A stretch of 24,050 nt of DNA. Origin: a virus. Both the position numbers and the translations under genes were made by a program. The stretch is from IMG/VR virus record IMGVR_UViG_3300009451_000004, positions 1 to 24,050 of that record; one strand, written 5' to 3'. This document shows, piece after piece, positions 6,878 through 13,565 of the stretch (the stretch's first letter is position 1; every line of letters begins with the position of its first letter). The notes under the pieces were generated by a model. That model had not been told where the DNA came from. It saw only the letters and a list, made by a program, of their open reading frames with translations, and did no database searches.

Positions 6878-7951
6878 TTAATCAATTTTCAATAAAATAT
6901 CTTCATTTGTTAAGTCAGCCGCATTTACATATCCTCTGTTTTTCGTAAAAACTTTATGATCTGGTGTCATTTTTATCATTTCACCATCTTCTAATTCAAG
7001 TTCAATTACATCTGTATCTTCACGTGTTAGTGCACCCATATCAATAATATCCCATTCAGTTTTCTCAGTTTCTTCATTGTATGATAATACATATGGCATT
7101 ATACCACCACTGTCAAAACGTTCTATTAACAATTTCATTGGAATTTGATATGGTACACCAATTGCAATTTCATCATCGGTTTCACTAATACCAACATCTT
7201 TAACTGTAATCAATGCATCCCCTGTGATGCACGGGTTAGTGCCATATTCCATATCATTTGTAAAGTAGATTCCAGGTTCGCCTGCACCACTTTCTTTCAT
7301 TCGTTCCCATAAATCATGGAATTTACTCTTAGTTATCTTGTGTCTGAGTATAACAGCACTGTTATTAGCTCTACCACGTTGTGGATTACGAACATACCAA
7401 TCACCTGTTTTACATGATAACATAGCGGTGTCATCTAAGTTAAACAAGGCTATCATAGCAGCTCTACGAATACCACCCGCTAAAACTGCATCGGCTATAT
7501 GACACATAATGTCATGAGCTTGTAATGAAGTTAGTTTAGTGTTATCTTCCTTTTCACGTAACATACCCTCTATCTTAGTAAGAGCAAGTCTAAGTGGTTC
7601 AGGACCAGGTGCTCTACCACCAGCGGTGATTAATAATGCTCCTTTTTCTCGGATATCACTAAAGTCAAACTGAATATGTGAATTTATTTTACCTGTGTAT
7701 GATTTGAATAGTACTTTAACGGCGTCAGACCATCCAATTATACTATCTTGTATAACATATTTACGTTTTCGGTTGTAATTGGGTTTTCTAATATCAGGTA
7801 GTTTTTCTATATGGTGTGTCTGTATCGAATATCCCACGCCTGTGTTGTGGACTACCTCACCATCCGCTAAGCAAAAATTATGCGTACCTTCGATTGATAA
7901 ATCATAGTAATTACGATTATCATTTATAAATTTCTTTCTAATTATTTTCAT
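6878..7951 (-). CDS. nrdJ: NrdJ fragment 2: C-intein 1, central extein, N-intein 2
   Basis: Residues 1-36 are C-intein 1 (ends GEVVHN). Residues 37-240 are the central barrel of the class II ribonucleotide reductase, from TGVGYSIQTHHIEKLPDIRK through GGRAPGPEPL, MCHIADAVLAGGIRRAAMI and GIYFTNDMEYGTNP. Residues 241-357 are N-intein 2 (CITGDALITV... TPDHKVFTKNRG). TGVGYS follows LLLGG of fragment 1, matching the GTGVGFS segment of RTPR-type enzymes. The extein ends in Asn-Pro immediately before the radical Cys. The start ATG lies downstream of the IS605 remnant, with no endonuclease in between. Confidence 0.9.
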   Translation of the reverse strand: MKIIRKKFINDNRNYYDLSIEGTHNFCLADGEVVHNTGVGYSIQTHHIEKLPDIRKPNYNRKRKYVIQDSIIGWSDAVKVLFKSYTGKINSHIQFDFSDIREKGALLITAGGRAPGPEPLRLALTKIEGMLREKEDNTKLTSLQAHDIMCHIADAVLAGGIRRAAMIALFNLDDTAMLSCKTGDWYVRNPQRGRANNSAVILRHKITKSKFHDLWERMKESGAGEPGIYFTNDMEYGTNPCITGDALITVKDVGISETDDEIAIGVPYQIPMKLLIERFDSGGIMPYVLSYNEETEKTEWDIIDMGALTREDTDVIELELEDGEMIKMTPDHKVFTKNRGYVNAADLTNEDILLKID

Positions 7952-8010
7952 ATGTCATTTCGGTTAATAATGTGTTCATACCACGTGTGTATATATCTCG
8001 TTCCCACCAA

Positions 8011-8287
8011 TTGAACTACTCCCACCTAAAGGAAGGGGATTCCTGAGCTGAGGTAGCCAATACTGTCCTCATGTTTCTACAGGCGTTAATTTCCGTAGTT
8101 CCACGGTATTTGTTATTATATTGATTCCTTCATTGAGTATGTTAAGTGCTGCATTTAAGTCTCTATCATGAACAGTGTTGCAGTGTGGACAAGTCCACTC
8201 TCTATTATTTAGAGTTAATTCAGTGTTCTTATAATTACAAACATTACATATTTCCGTTATTATTTTCAGAAAATGTTTGAATGTCAT
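8011..8287 (-). mobile_element. IS200/IS605 remnant (copy A): tnpB 3' end and right end
   Basis: It contains the last part of tnpB (8287-8069) and a right end with the hairpin CCCCTTCCTTTAGGTGGGAG and terminal AGTTCAA at 8011. The rest of tnpB, any tnpA and the left end are missing. Positions 8011-8127 recur at 4237-4354. The region corresponds to the omega-RNA scaffold in intact elements; the bases after TTCAA would be the guide. Confidence 0.8.
8069..8287 (-). pseudogene. tnpB: TnpB C-terminal fragment (RNA-guided nuclease remnant)
   Basis: A 72-aa frame carries the TnpB zinc ribbon CNVCNYKNTELTLNNREWTC, PHCNTVHDRDLNAALNI, i.e. two CxxC pairs and the HDRDxNAAxN motif that holds the last RuvC catalytic Asp. 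The ~300 residues with the other RuvC motifs are absent, so it cannot cut DNA by itself. The start overlaps the 3' end of nrdJ fragment 1 out of frame; its first ~10 codons are the intein's tail read in another frame, so the true junction is near 8255. It ended up in the slot usually filled by a homing endonuclease. Confidence 0.75.
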
Positions 8288-8900
8288 CTTCTTCTGTTAA
8301 ATCTTGTGCTTCTACCCAACCACGATTAGTTGTATAAAATTTATGATCTGCTGTACATTTTATTGTTTTGCCTGTTTCAAGTGTCAATTCAATTTTTTGC
8401 TTGTCAGCAGTTGCGGTCATTCCTGCAAATGATGGTTGTACCCAGTTGTAGTTATTTGTTTTTTCATCAAATGTTAAAACATAATCGTCAACGGTTACAT
8501 CAATGATACGTTTATCACCGTCTTTTGTTTTTATCAATGTAGCTGGGTCAAAACACCCGCCAAGTAGTAAAAACATAGTTTCGGAAAAACTATATATTGA
8601 ATCAACTGGTAGAAATGCACAATTGTATATTCTTGAATTGTTTATTTCTATAGGTCTACCACCGAACTGCATTGACCGCATTGACGGTAATACTTTCTTA
8701 GTAAGAACAAAGTCATTATACACATCTTCAATTTCACTCGCAATCATTGGGTACTTTCGTACGTGCATTTCCTTATTACGAGTTACTATTTCTTCCCACG
8801 TCTCCCGTCTGTTCTTATCCTCTAAGTGTCTGGCATATTTAGTATGAACCACGATATCGCTGAGTATTTTTTTGTCTAAATCTAAATCTGATAAGGTCAT
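8244..8900 (-). CDS. nrdJ: NrdJ fragment 1: N-terminal extein plus N-intein 1
   Basis: This is the N-terminal piece of adenosylcobalamin-dependent class II ribonucleotide reductase, which converts ribonucleotides to deoxyribonucleotides without oxygen or a second subunit. Residues 1-115 include YARHLEDKNRRETWEE, LPSMRSMQFGG and YNCAFLPVDS; C94 corresponds to the first active-site disulfide Cys. Residues 116-218 are N-intein 1. After splicing all four fragments, NrdJ would be about 625 aa, shorter than the 739-aa Lactobacillus enzyme but keeping the catalytic and tail Cys residues. It supplies dNTPs for phage replication. Upstream lies a 123-bp region with repeats and a palindrome. Confidence 0.9.
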   Translation of the reverse strand: MTLSDLDLDKKILSDIVVHTKYARHLEDKNRRETWEEIVTRNKEMHVRKYPMIASEIEDVYNDFVLTKKVLPSMRSMQFGGRPIEINNSRIYNCAFLPVDSIYSFSETMFLLLGGCFDPATLIKTKDGDKRIIDVTVDDYVLTFDEKTNNYNWVQPSFAGMTATADKQKIELTLETGKTIKCTADHKFYTTNRGWVEAQDLTEEDDIQTFSENNNGNM

Positions 8901-9023
8901 CTGATTTTTTTCTGTTTTTTAAGTTAATTAATTAATCTATATGCATACCACACACCGTAAAATCAATTGATTTAATCTATATGTAACGTATTATCCATAA
9001 ATGTGTGGGTGTTGTATAAACTG
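8901..9023 (-). promoter_or_regulatory. nrdJ upstream region with direct repeat and palindrome
   Basis: The minus strand holds two copies of CATATAGATTAA about 40 nt apart, and between them a perfect 14-bp palindrome AAATCAATTGATTT. Short inverted segments CCCACACA and TGTGTGG flank the set. I see no clear TAnnTTTG promoter here. Operator function for the reductase gene is inference. Confidence 0.35.
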
Positions 9024-9197
9024 TTATTTACTGTTATGCACCGATGCCTTTCTATAATCGGTTATGAGTTTTTTCAATTCTCCAATTGCTTTACGAGCTT
9101 TTGTTTGAGATGATTTTGTTGTTCCATTGTGTTGTGATTCAAACTCGGTGAATAAACTTTTCATCTGTTCAAATAATTCTTGTGATGTTTGTGCCAT
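9024..9197 (-). CDS. Small histone-H1-like protein, 57 aa
   Basis: It reads MAQTSQELFEQMKSLFTEFE, then SQHNGTTKSSQTKARKAIGE and LKKLITDYRKASVHNSK. An acidic amphipathic N-terminal helix is followed by a Lys/Arg-rich helix of the form ARKAIGELKKLITDYRK. This resembles the small 'histone H1' proteins of Bacteroidota and their phages, thought to bind DNA or assist nucleoid structure. The likeness is from memory of the family. It sits between the methyltransferase and nrdJ with non-coding gaps of 78 and 123 bp on its two sides. The ATAATAAAGACTATG start context agrees with neighbouring genes. Confidence 0.65.
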   Translation of the reverse strand: MAQTSQELFEQMKSLFTEFESQHNGTTKSSQTKARKAIGELKKLITDYRKASVHNSK

Positions 9198-9275
9198 AGT
9201 CTTTATTATTTTTATTAATTCTATTGTCGGTGTGTATAACTATTGTTTATTTGTAAATCTATGTGTAGTTTACTG

Positions 9276-10340
9276 TTAAATTTTTATGAAACTTATTATA
9301 GGTTCAGTCTTGATACCTTTACCAGCTACGCTGGATAATGTCAAATAGATAATTCTGTCCAATTTGAATCCGATCCGTTCTGATATACTCTTAGTTTGTT
9401 CTTCTATCAATTTATGACGTGGTGTATTCGCTATGTTTAATATCATATACCCACCCTTTCGTAATCCATAATGAATATTACGAATTGTATCAGTTAAAAA
9501 CCCATCTAACCATAGTTGTTCAGATGGATATTTTAAGTATGATTGTGTCGGTTCATCTGAGTATTTTTCTGTATCAAAGTATGGTGGTGATGTGAATGCC
9601 AAATCAACACTTTCCTTTTCTGGTCTGAATATCTCTGAACCTAAATTATGTAACTCTACATTCTTATTGTATAAGTTTAGATCATTTTTCATTTGTACCA
9701 ACCCGTTGTATGTTTTAGTTGATGGATCCGTACCGATGTAAGTCTTACAGTTACTTGATAAAAATCCCATCAGCCGTCCACCCCATCCCATACTTGGGTC
9801 ATATATTGTACCGTTGTTTCCGTATGTATTATATAAGTATTTTGCAACGGTTGGTCTAAAGTTACTTACGGTTTGATTTCCACCATAAATTTTGAAGTTC
9901 TGTCTTAGTCTATTTAATGTAAATGTTCCGTTACCGTGTTTTAGTTGCCATGCCCATGTTTTCCTAATAATTTCTTTTAATTTATCATCGTCATTCCAGT
10001 ACTCTATAGGTGTTATTTTGTTAGAACCGCATGGTACATCCACCCAATGAGGAAAGTACGTCCAGCACGTTGAAAGACCGTGCATCGTCTGTTCTAATCG
10101 TTCACCAACAACCAATGTACGTTCATCAAAATTAATTAGTGATTTTATATCTTTAATTCGTTGATACATAGGTACGTTGTAATGTGGAAATCCATGTTTT
10201 CGGTGATATTTGAATATAACATCTACTGCATGTTCAATATCTGTCACTGACAATATGTCAGTCACTATGTCATGATACTCCAAATCCAAAGTATCATGTT
10301 CTACGAACTTTGCAAAAGATGTTGTGTCTATCATTACCAA
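9276..10340 (-). CDS. DNA methyltransferase (N6-adenine/N4-cytosine type)
   Basis: A 354-aa AdoMet-dependent methyltransferase with motif I YDPSMGWGGRLMGF (residues 180-193) and motif IV SPPYFDTEKYS (251-261). YIGTDPS (201-207) would be the acidic loop that binds the AdoMet ribose. It is a paralogue of the 258-1463 protein, with matching motif neighbourhoods and the same motif order. The N-terminal region (FPHYNVP, TYFPHWVD) may be the specificity part. The start overlaps the stop of the upstream methyltransferase half by 7 nt, so the methyltransferase genes are probably translated together. No restriction endonuclease partner is visible, which fits phage DNA self-modification. Confidence 0.82.
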   Translation of the reverse strand: MVMIDTTSFAKFVEHDTLDLEYHDIVTDILSVTDIEHAVDVIFKYHRKHGFPHYNVPMYQRIKDIKSLINFDERTLVVGERLEQTMHGLSTCWTYFPHWVDVPCGSNKITPIEYWNDDDKLKEIIRKTWAWQLKHGNGTFTLNRLRQNFKIYGGNQTVSNFRPTVAKYLYNTYGNNGTIYDPSMGWGGRLMGFLSSNCKTYIGTDPSTKTYNGLVQMKNDLNLYNKNVELHNLGSEIFRPEKESVDLAFTSPPYFDTEKYSDEPTQSYLKYPSEQLWLDGFLTDTIRNIHYGLRKGGYMILNIANTPRHKLIEEQTKSISERIGFKLDRIIYLTLSSVAGKGIKTEPIISFIKI

Positions 10341-11086
10341 AATTTAGTTACATTTTCATTTACCTTTACTCGTGTCTTAGTCTTTTCATCATATGGATTA
10401 TCAATTTCATATTGAATACGAGCTTCAGCAATATCCATGTATTCTTTTTCCATTTCAATGCCGATGAAATCATAACCACTACGAATACATGCTTTTCCAG
10501 TTGAACCACTTCCCATAAATGGGTCTAAAACAGTTCCACCTTTTTTAGTTACAAGTTTTACCAAATATTGCATGAGATCTACAGGTTTTACCGTTGGATG
10601 TGTGTTCTTTTGTATACTATCCTGAAATCCACCATCAAAGTTTTTATCACCAGTTCCATTGGCACTTCTCATTTGTGTTAGCTTAACTTTATCTTCAAAA
10701 TCATCTAACCCCTCGTTTCTATCAGTTTTTGATGTCTTTGGGCAATAGAAAACCCGTGACGCTCCACCAATATCACCAAAGCCAGGATTTTCATCTCTTA
10801 CGTTCTCCTCCAACCCCTCACACCCCATATTCCTTTCTTTCTTACTTGATTTAGCACAGTAGAAGAAGCGAGCGGCTGAGCCTGAGTCTCCATATTCTGG
10901 ACCGATGGGCAAGTTAGTTCCTTTATTCCATATTCCACCAGTTCCTTTTTCCTCTTTGTTTTTACCTGCCTTACTATTTGGAAACAACTCTACTACTTCA
11001 TCACGATTTGGGTTTGGTAGTTCTTGGAAACACGCCTTTATTTCGTCAGGCATTTGATTATATAGTTTTTCCTGTATTGTTATCAT
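10334..11086 (-). CDS. Methyltransferase C-terminal half (AdoMet-binding part)
   Basis: A 250-aa frame with RFFYCAKSSKKERN and RVFYCPKTSKTDRN (a duplicated segment), HPTVKPVDLMQYLV (X-motif region) and motif I LDPFMGSGSTGKACIRSGYDFIGIE. This is the second half of a beta-class N4/N6 methyltransferase, whose catalytic DPPY motif lies in the preceding frame. It contains no DPPY of its own, so alone it should bind AdoMet but not catalyse. It is in the same frame as 12010-11102, with only a TAG and five codons (IIENI) between. It is either a true two-polypeptide enzyme, a readthrough product, or one gene broken by a nonsense change. Confidence 0.78.
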   Translation of the reverse strand: MITIQEKLYNQMPDEIKACFQELPNPNRDEVVELFPNSKAGKNKEEKGTGGIWNKGTNLPIGPEYGDSGSAARFFYCAKSSKKERNMGCEGLEENVRDENPGFGDIGGASRVFYCPKTSKTDRNEGLDDFEDKVKLTQMRSANGTGDKNFDGGFQDSIQKNTHPTVKPVDLMQYLVKLVTKKGGTVLDPFMGSGSTGKACIRSGYDFIGIEMEKEYMDIAEARIQYEIDNPYDEKTKTRVKVNENVTKFW

Positions 11087-11101
11087 TATATTTTCTATTA
11101 T

Positions 11102-12010
11102 CTAATTTATAGTGGCATTTTCTACTGTGTGTTTGACATTCTCATATATCCATTTAAGAGCCTTTTCTCTTTGTTCAATACTTAATTCCTCTTTAAGGAT
11201 ATATTCATTTTCAGGATATGTTAAGATTAGATTAGCAGGGAATCTACCTAGTTTTTGTCCGGTTGTTTGATGGGTAACTTGTTCGCTACTACTTCCATAT
11301 TTTCCCTTACTAACCGCAGATTCTGAACTACGTGAATGATTTGTTATTTCTTCACTTGTTGGTACTCGACTTTCATCAATATTGATACCACCAGTTCCCC
11401 ATTTTAGTACATTTTCAACTACTGTGTTTTCACTTAGTGGTTTACGAGCTACGGTTATTGGTTCTAGTGCTGGTTTTAGAGCAGTTCCCCAACCTTCCCA
11501 TTCGTTACAAACCTCTCTTATTTCTTCATATTTTACTGCGCCAATTTCCGTAGGTTGGTATCCATTTTTATTTTGATTACCTCTACCACCACTTGCGTTT
11601 GCTCCCCACAATTTCTTTTGACCTATAACTTTACCAACATTACCTTCTTTCTTATCTACTTCTTTTCCTATATTCATAGACTTTGGGAAACCTGAACCAT
11701 ACACCCACGCAATCATATCACGTATTTCAAAACCAGCATCTTCAATGTTTACAGCCATCCGATGTTGTGTCCTTGTTCCGGCAAAGGCAAGTAAATGTCC
11801 TCCCGGTTTTAGTACACGATAACACTCTTTCCATTGTTCAACACTTGGTACATCGTAATCCCACGTAAGACCCATAAACCCACCCGTTGATTTACTACCA
11901 CTGTTCTTAGGTGCACTTAATCCATAAGGCGGATCTGTTACGATACTATCCACTGAATTATCCGGTAGTTCCTTTAACCTATCCTCACATTTTCCTAATA
12001 ATAGTTTCAT
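11102..12010 (-). CDS. Methyltransferase N-terminal half (catalytic DPPY part)
   Basis: A 302-aa frame with motif IV VTDPPYGLS near residue 30, VLKPGGHLLAFAGTRTQHRM, and YGSGFPKSMNIGK, typical of phage beta-class DNA N4-cytosine/N6-adenine methyltransferases. The long middle stretch (to GRFPANLILTYPENEYI) is the target-recognition region. Motif I is missing here and found in 11086-10334. The frame ends AAT TAG ATA ATA GAA, and the same frame continues to the next ATG 15 nt on. Together the halves would make a ~557-aa enzyme. The gene starts 3 nt after the stop of gene 41's last fragment. Confidence 0.8.
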   Translation of the reverse strand: MKLLLGKCEDRLKELPDNSVDSIVTDPPYGLSAPKNSGSKSTGGFMGLTWDYDVPSVEQWKECYRVLKPGGHLLAFAGTRTQHRMAVNIEDAGFEIRDMIAWVYGSGFPKSMNIGKEVDKKEGNVGKVIGQKKLWGANASGGRGNQNKNGYQPTEIGAVKYEEIREVCNEWEGWGTALKPALEPITVARKPLSENTVVENVLKWGTGGINIDESRVPTSEEITNHSRSSESAVSKGKYGSSSEQVTHQTTGQKLGRFPANLILTYPENEYILKEELSIEQREKALKWIYENVKHTVENATIN

Positions 12011-12013
12011 AGT

Positions 12014-12472
12014 TTAACCCATTGTTTCTAAATACTTCTTTCTAAGTATGTTTTTTTGTTCTAATTTACCGTTACCAGCTTCTTTTATTGAAAGTATACC
12101 AGCGGCCGTATTACCATCATATACTTCAATAAAACCTGTATTCGTGTCCATTTTACACGGAAACGTAATTCCATCTGGCCCGAATCTGTTTTTCATAATG
12201 TGAGCCCGTGCCGTGTTATTAAGTTTATCAGCTGGTTTTCTACTCCAACTCATGATAAAGTCAGCGTTCATCACTTTTGCGTATGAATCGGCTATTTTAT
12301 CGGCCTCAATAACCTCGCTGTCAATCGCTGAGTTATGTGAATATACGTCATTTGCGTAAAACATATGTGTATCTTCTACTGTTATGTCTACCGTCTCCCG
12401 TTCACCAATTAATTCAATTGAAACGATTTCATCCATCTCAAAATCCTTTGGGTTTAAATTATGTTGTTTCAT
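12014..12472 (-). CDS. 41: gp41 helicase fragment 3: C-intein 2 plus C-terminal extein
   Basis: Residues 1-47 are the C-half of the second gp41 intein (ends MFYANDVYSHN) and closely resemble the C-half of the known metagenomic split intein gp41-1. Residues 48-152 (SAIDSEVIEADKIADSYAKV... ETMG) complete the DnaB-type helicase, with the DFIMSWSRK and NTARAHIMKNRFGPDG segments of the RecA-like core. Ser is the +1 nucleophile. The start overlaps the 3' end of the endonuclease gene by 14 nt, so its translation is probably coupled to the endonuclease. Helicase function needs this piece because it carries the last core strands. Confidence 0.9.
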   Translation of the reverse strand: MKQHNLNPKDFEMDEIVSIELIGERETVDITVEDTHMFYANDVYSHNSAIDSEVIEADKIADSYAKVMNADFIMSWSRKPADKLNNTARAHIMKNRFGPDGITFPCKMDTNTGFIEVYDGNTAAGILSIKEAGNGKLEQKNILRKKYLETMG

Positions 12473-13505
12473 TTATAAAATTTATACATTTGTTTATAAC
12501 TTCTTGTTTATTAGTATTGTAATCTGACTCCTTAATTCGTAATACCGAATATCCTTTACTTTCCAAAAATCGTTGTTTTAGTTTATCTTGTTGTTTAGTT
12601 TCATCAAGTCTATGCCAGTAGTCACCGTCAAATTCTATTATCTTATTACCACATTTAAAATCAGTCAATATGAGTTTATCATTGTTCATAAAAAACCGTT
12701 CTTCATCATTTCTAGTAGCATATTTACATTTTGATTGATGATTAATATCTAATTGATTATACACGGTGTCAAACAATCTTTGTGATATTTTACTATACCC
12801 ACCTGGTGATTTGAAGTTTCTAATATTTTGTTCTACGTATAATCTATACTTAACTGACCCGTGTTCTGAACCAAATGTGTCTATATAATATTCACGAGAT
12901 AATCTATATTGTTGTTTATCATTTCGTAACTTCCATCGTTTATACCCATCTTCTATACCATGTCGTTCTTGATACTCTTCAAGTGTTCTACCGTTTTTCC
13001 ATTTTTTATTTTTGAAGTTTTCTTTTTGAGTTTTTAGTTTTTTAGTTAATGTTTCTTTCCATTTTTGTTTACCTATTAACTCACCGTATTTTTCTACAAA
13101 ATGTTGCTCTGAAAAGTTACCTTTTGATTTACACAAATCTTTCCATTTTTGTTTACCAAGTTTTTTACCGTATTTCTTAATATATGATTTTTCTGTTATG
13201 GTTGTGTTTTTTATCTTTTCATCAAACATCTGGTTACCAATAGTATCACCATATCTAACTACATAAGATTCCAACGAACTACTATCATTACCAAATTTCT
13301 TACTTTCATTTATTCTGTTTACCCAATTACCGTCTACCTTATACTTAATAAGGTTTCTAATCATATCAGATTTGTAGTATATTGTTTTTTTGTCAAACGA
13401 TGATGCTACCGAATTTAATTGTTCAATAACAAAACTGTCATTAGTTTTAAATTCTCTAAATGGTTTCATTTTTAACATATGTAATCCGTTTTTAAAATAT
13501 TCCAT
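12459..13505 (-). CDS. EDxHD/Vsr-like homing endonuclease with five YGxxxGxxKW repeats
   Basis: A 348-aa predicted homing endonuclease between the halves of gp41 intein 2. Residues ~78-221 hold five degenerate repeats of about 20 aa, form YxxxYGxxxGxxKW (starting near 78, 105, 134, 176 and 203), probably a modular DNA-binding array. The C-terminal nuclease domain has TDFKCGNKIIEFDGDYWH (D282, E291, H298), D307 and GYSVLRIKESDY. That layout matches the very-short-patch-repair-like EDxHD family found in fractured genes (I-Bth0305I is the characterised member). It starts 60 nt after the N-half stop behind a hairpin and overlaps the C-half start. Confidence 0.88.
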   Translation of the reverse strand: MEYFKNGLHMLKMKPFREFKTNDSFVIEQLNSVASSFDKKTIYYKSDMIRNLIKYKVDGNWVNRINESKKFGNDSSSLESYVVRYGDTIGNQMFDEKIKNTTITEKSYIKKYGKKLGKQKWKDLCKSKGNFSEQHFVEKYGELIGKQKWKETLTKKLKTQKENFKNKKWKNGRTLEEYQERHGIEDGYKRWKLRNDKQQYRLSREYYIDTFGSEHGSVKYRLYVEQNIRNFKSPGGYSKISQRLFDTVYNQLDINHQSKCKYATRNDEERFFMNNDKLILTDFKCGNKIIEFDGDYWHRLDETKQQDKLKQRFLESKGYSVLRIKESDYNTNKQEVINKCINFINETT

Positions 13506-13509
13506 AGTA

Positions 13510-13535
13510 TTCTCTTTACTATAAATATAAAGAAA
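13510..13535 (-). promoter_or_regulatory. Hairpin upstream of the gp41-intein-2 endonuclease
   Basis: The minus strand reads TTTCTTTA, loop TATTTATAG, then TAAAGAGA, an 8-bp stem with one G-U pair, ending 5-6 nt before the ATG. It shares ATATTTATAGTAAA with the hairpin at 6844-6866. Confidence 0.4.
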
Positions 13536-13565
13536 TTAAAAAATTGGTACGGAAACACAAAAGTT

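Larger units (their letters stand above)
5894..7231 (-). other. Split intein 2 of nrdJ (canonical split, with endonuclease gene)
   Basis: The N-part, 7231-6881 (117 aa), starts CITGDALITV and has block B TPDHKVFTKNRG. The C-part, 6037-5894, ends LLVHN before Cys+1. The insertion point is GTNP|CAEI, directly before the catalytic Cys. The endonuclease gene 6828-6007 sits in the break. Confidence 0.9.
7844..8555 (-). other. Split intein 1 of nrdJ (canonical split, TnpB debris in the break)
   Basis: The N-part, 8555-8247 (103 aa), starts CFDPATLIKTKDGD and has block B CTADHKFYTTNRG. The C-part, 7951-7844 (36 aa), ends VVHN before Thr+1. The insertion point is LLLGG|TGVGYS. The gap 8243-7952 holds the end of a TnpB gene and an IS605 right end in place of an endonuclease. 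Confidence 0.9.

Noticed and set aside
8011-8287. An active IS605 element or functional TnpB
   Set aside because: Most of tnpB, tnpA and the left end are missing, so it cannot transpose or cut by itself.
2251-11107. TAG reassigned to an amino acid in this phage
   Set aside because: In-frame TAGs in the methyltransferase and lipoprotein suggest it, but nrdJ and the 78-aa gene end at TAG exactly where family length and gene overlap predict a stop, and the lipoprotein TAG replaces an expected Trp rather than Gln.
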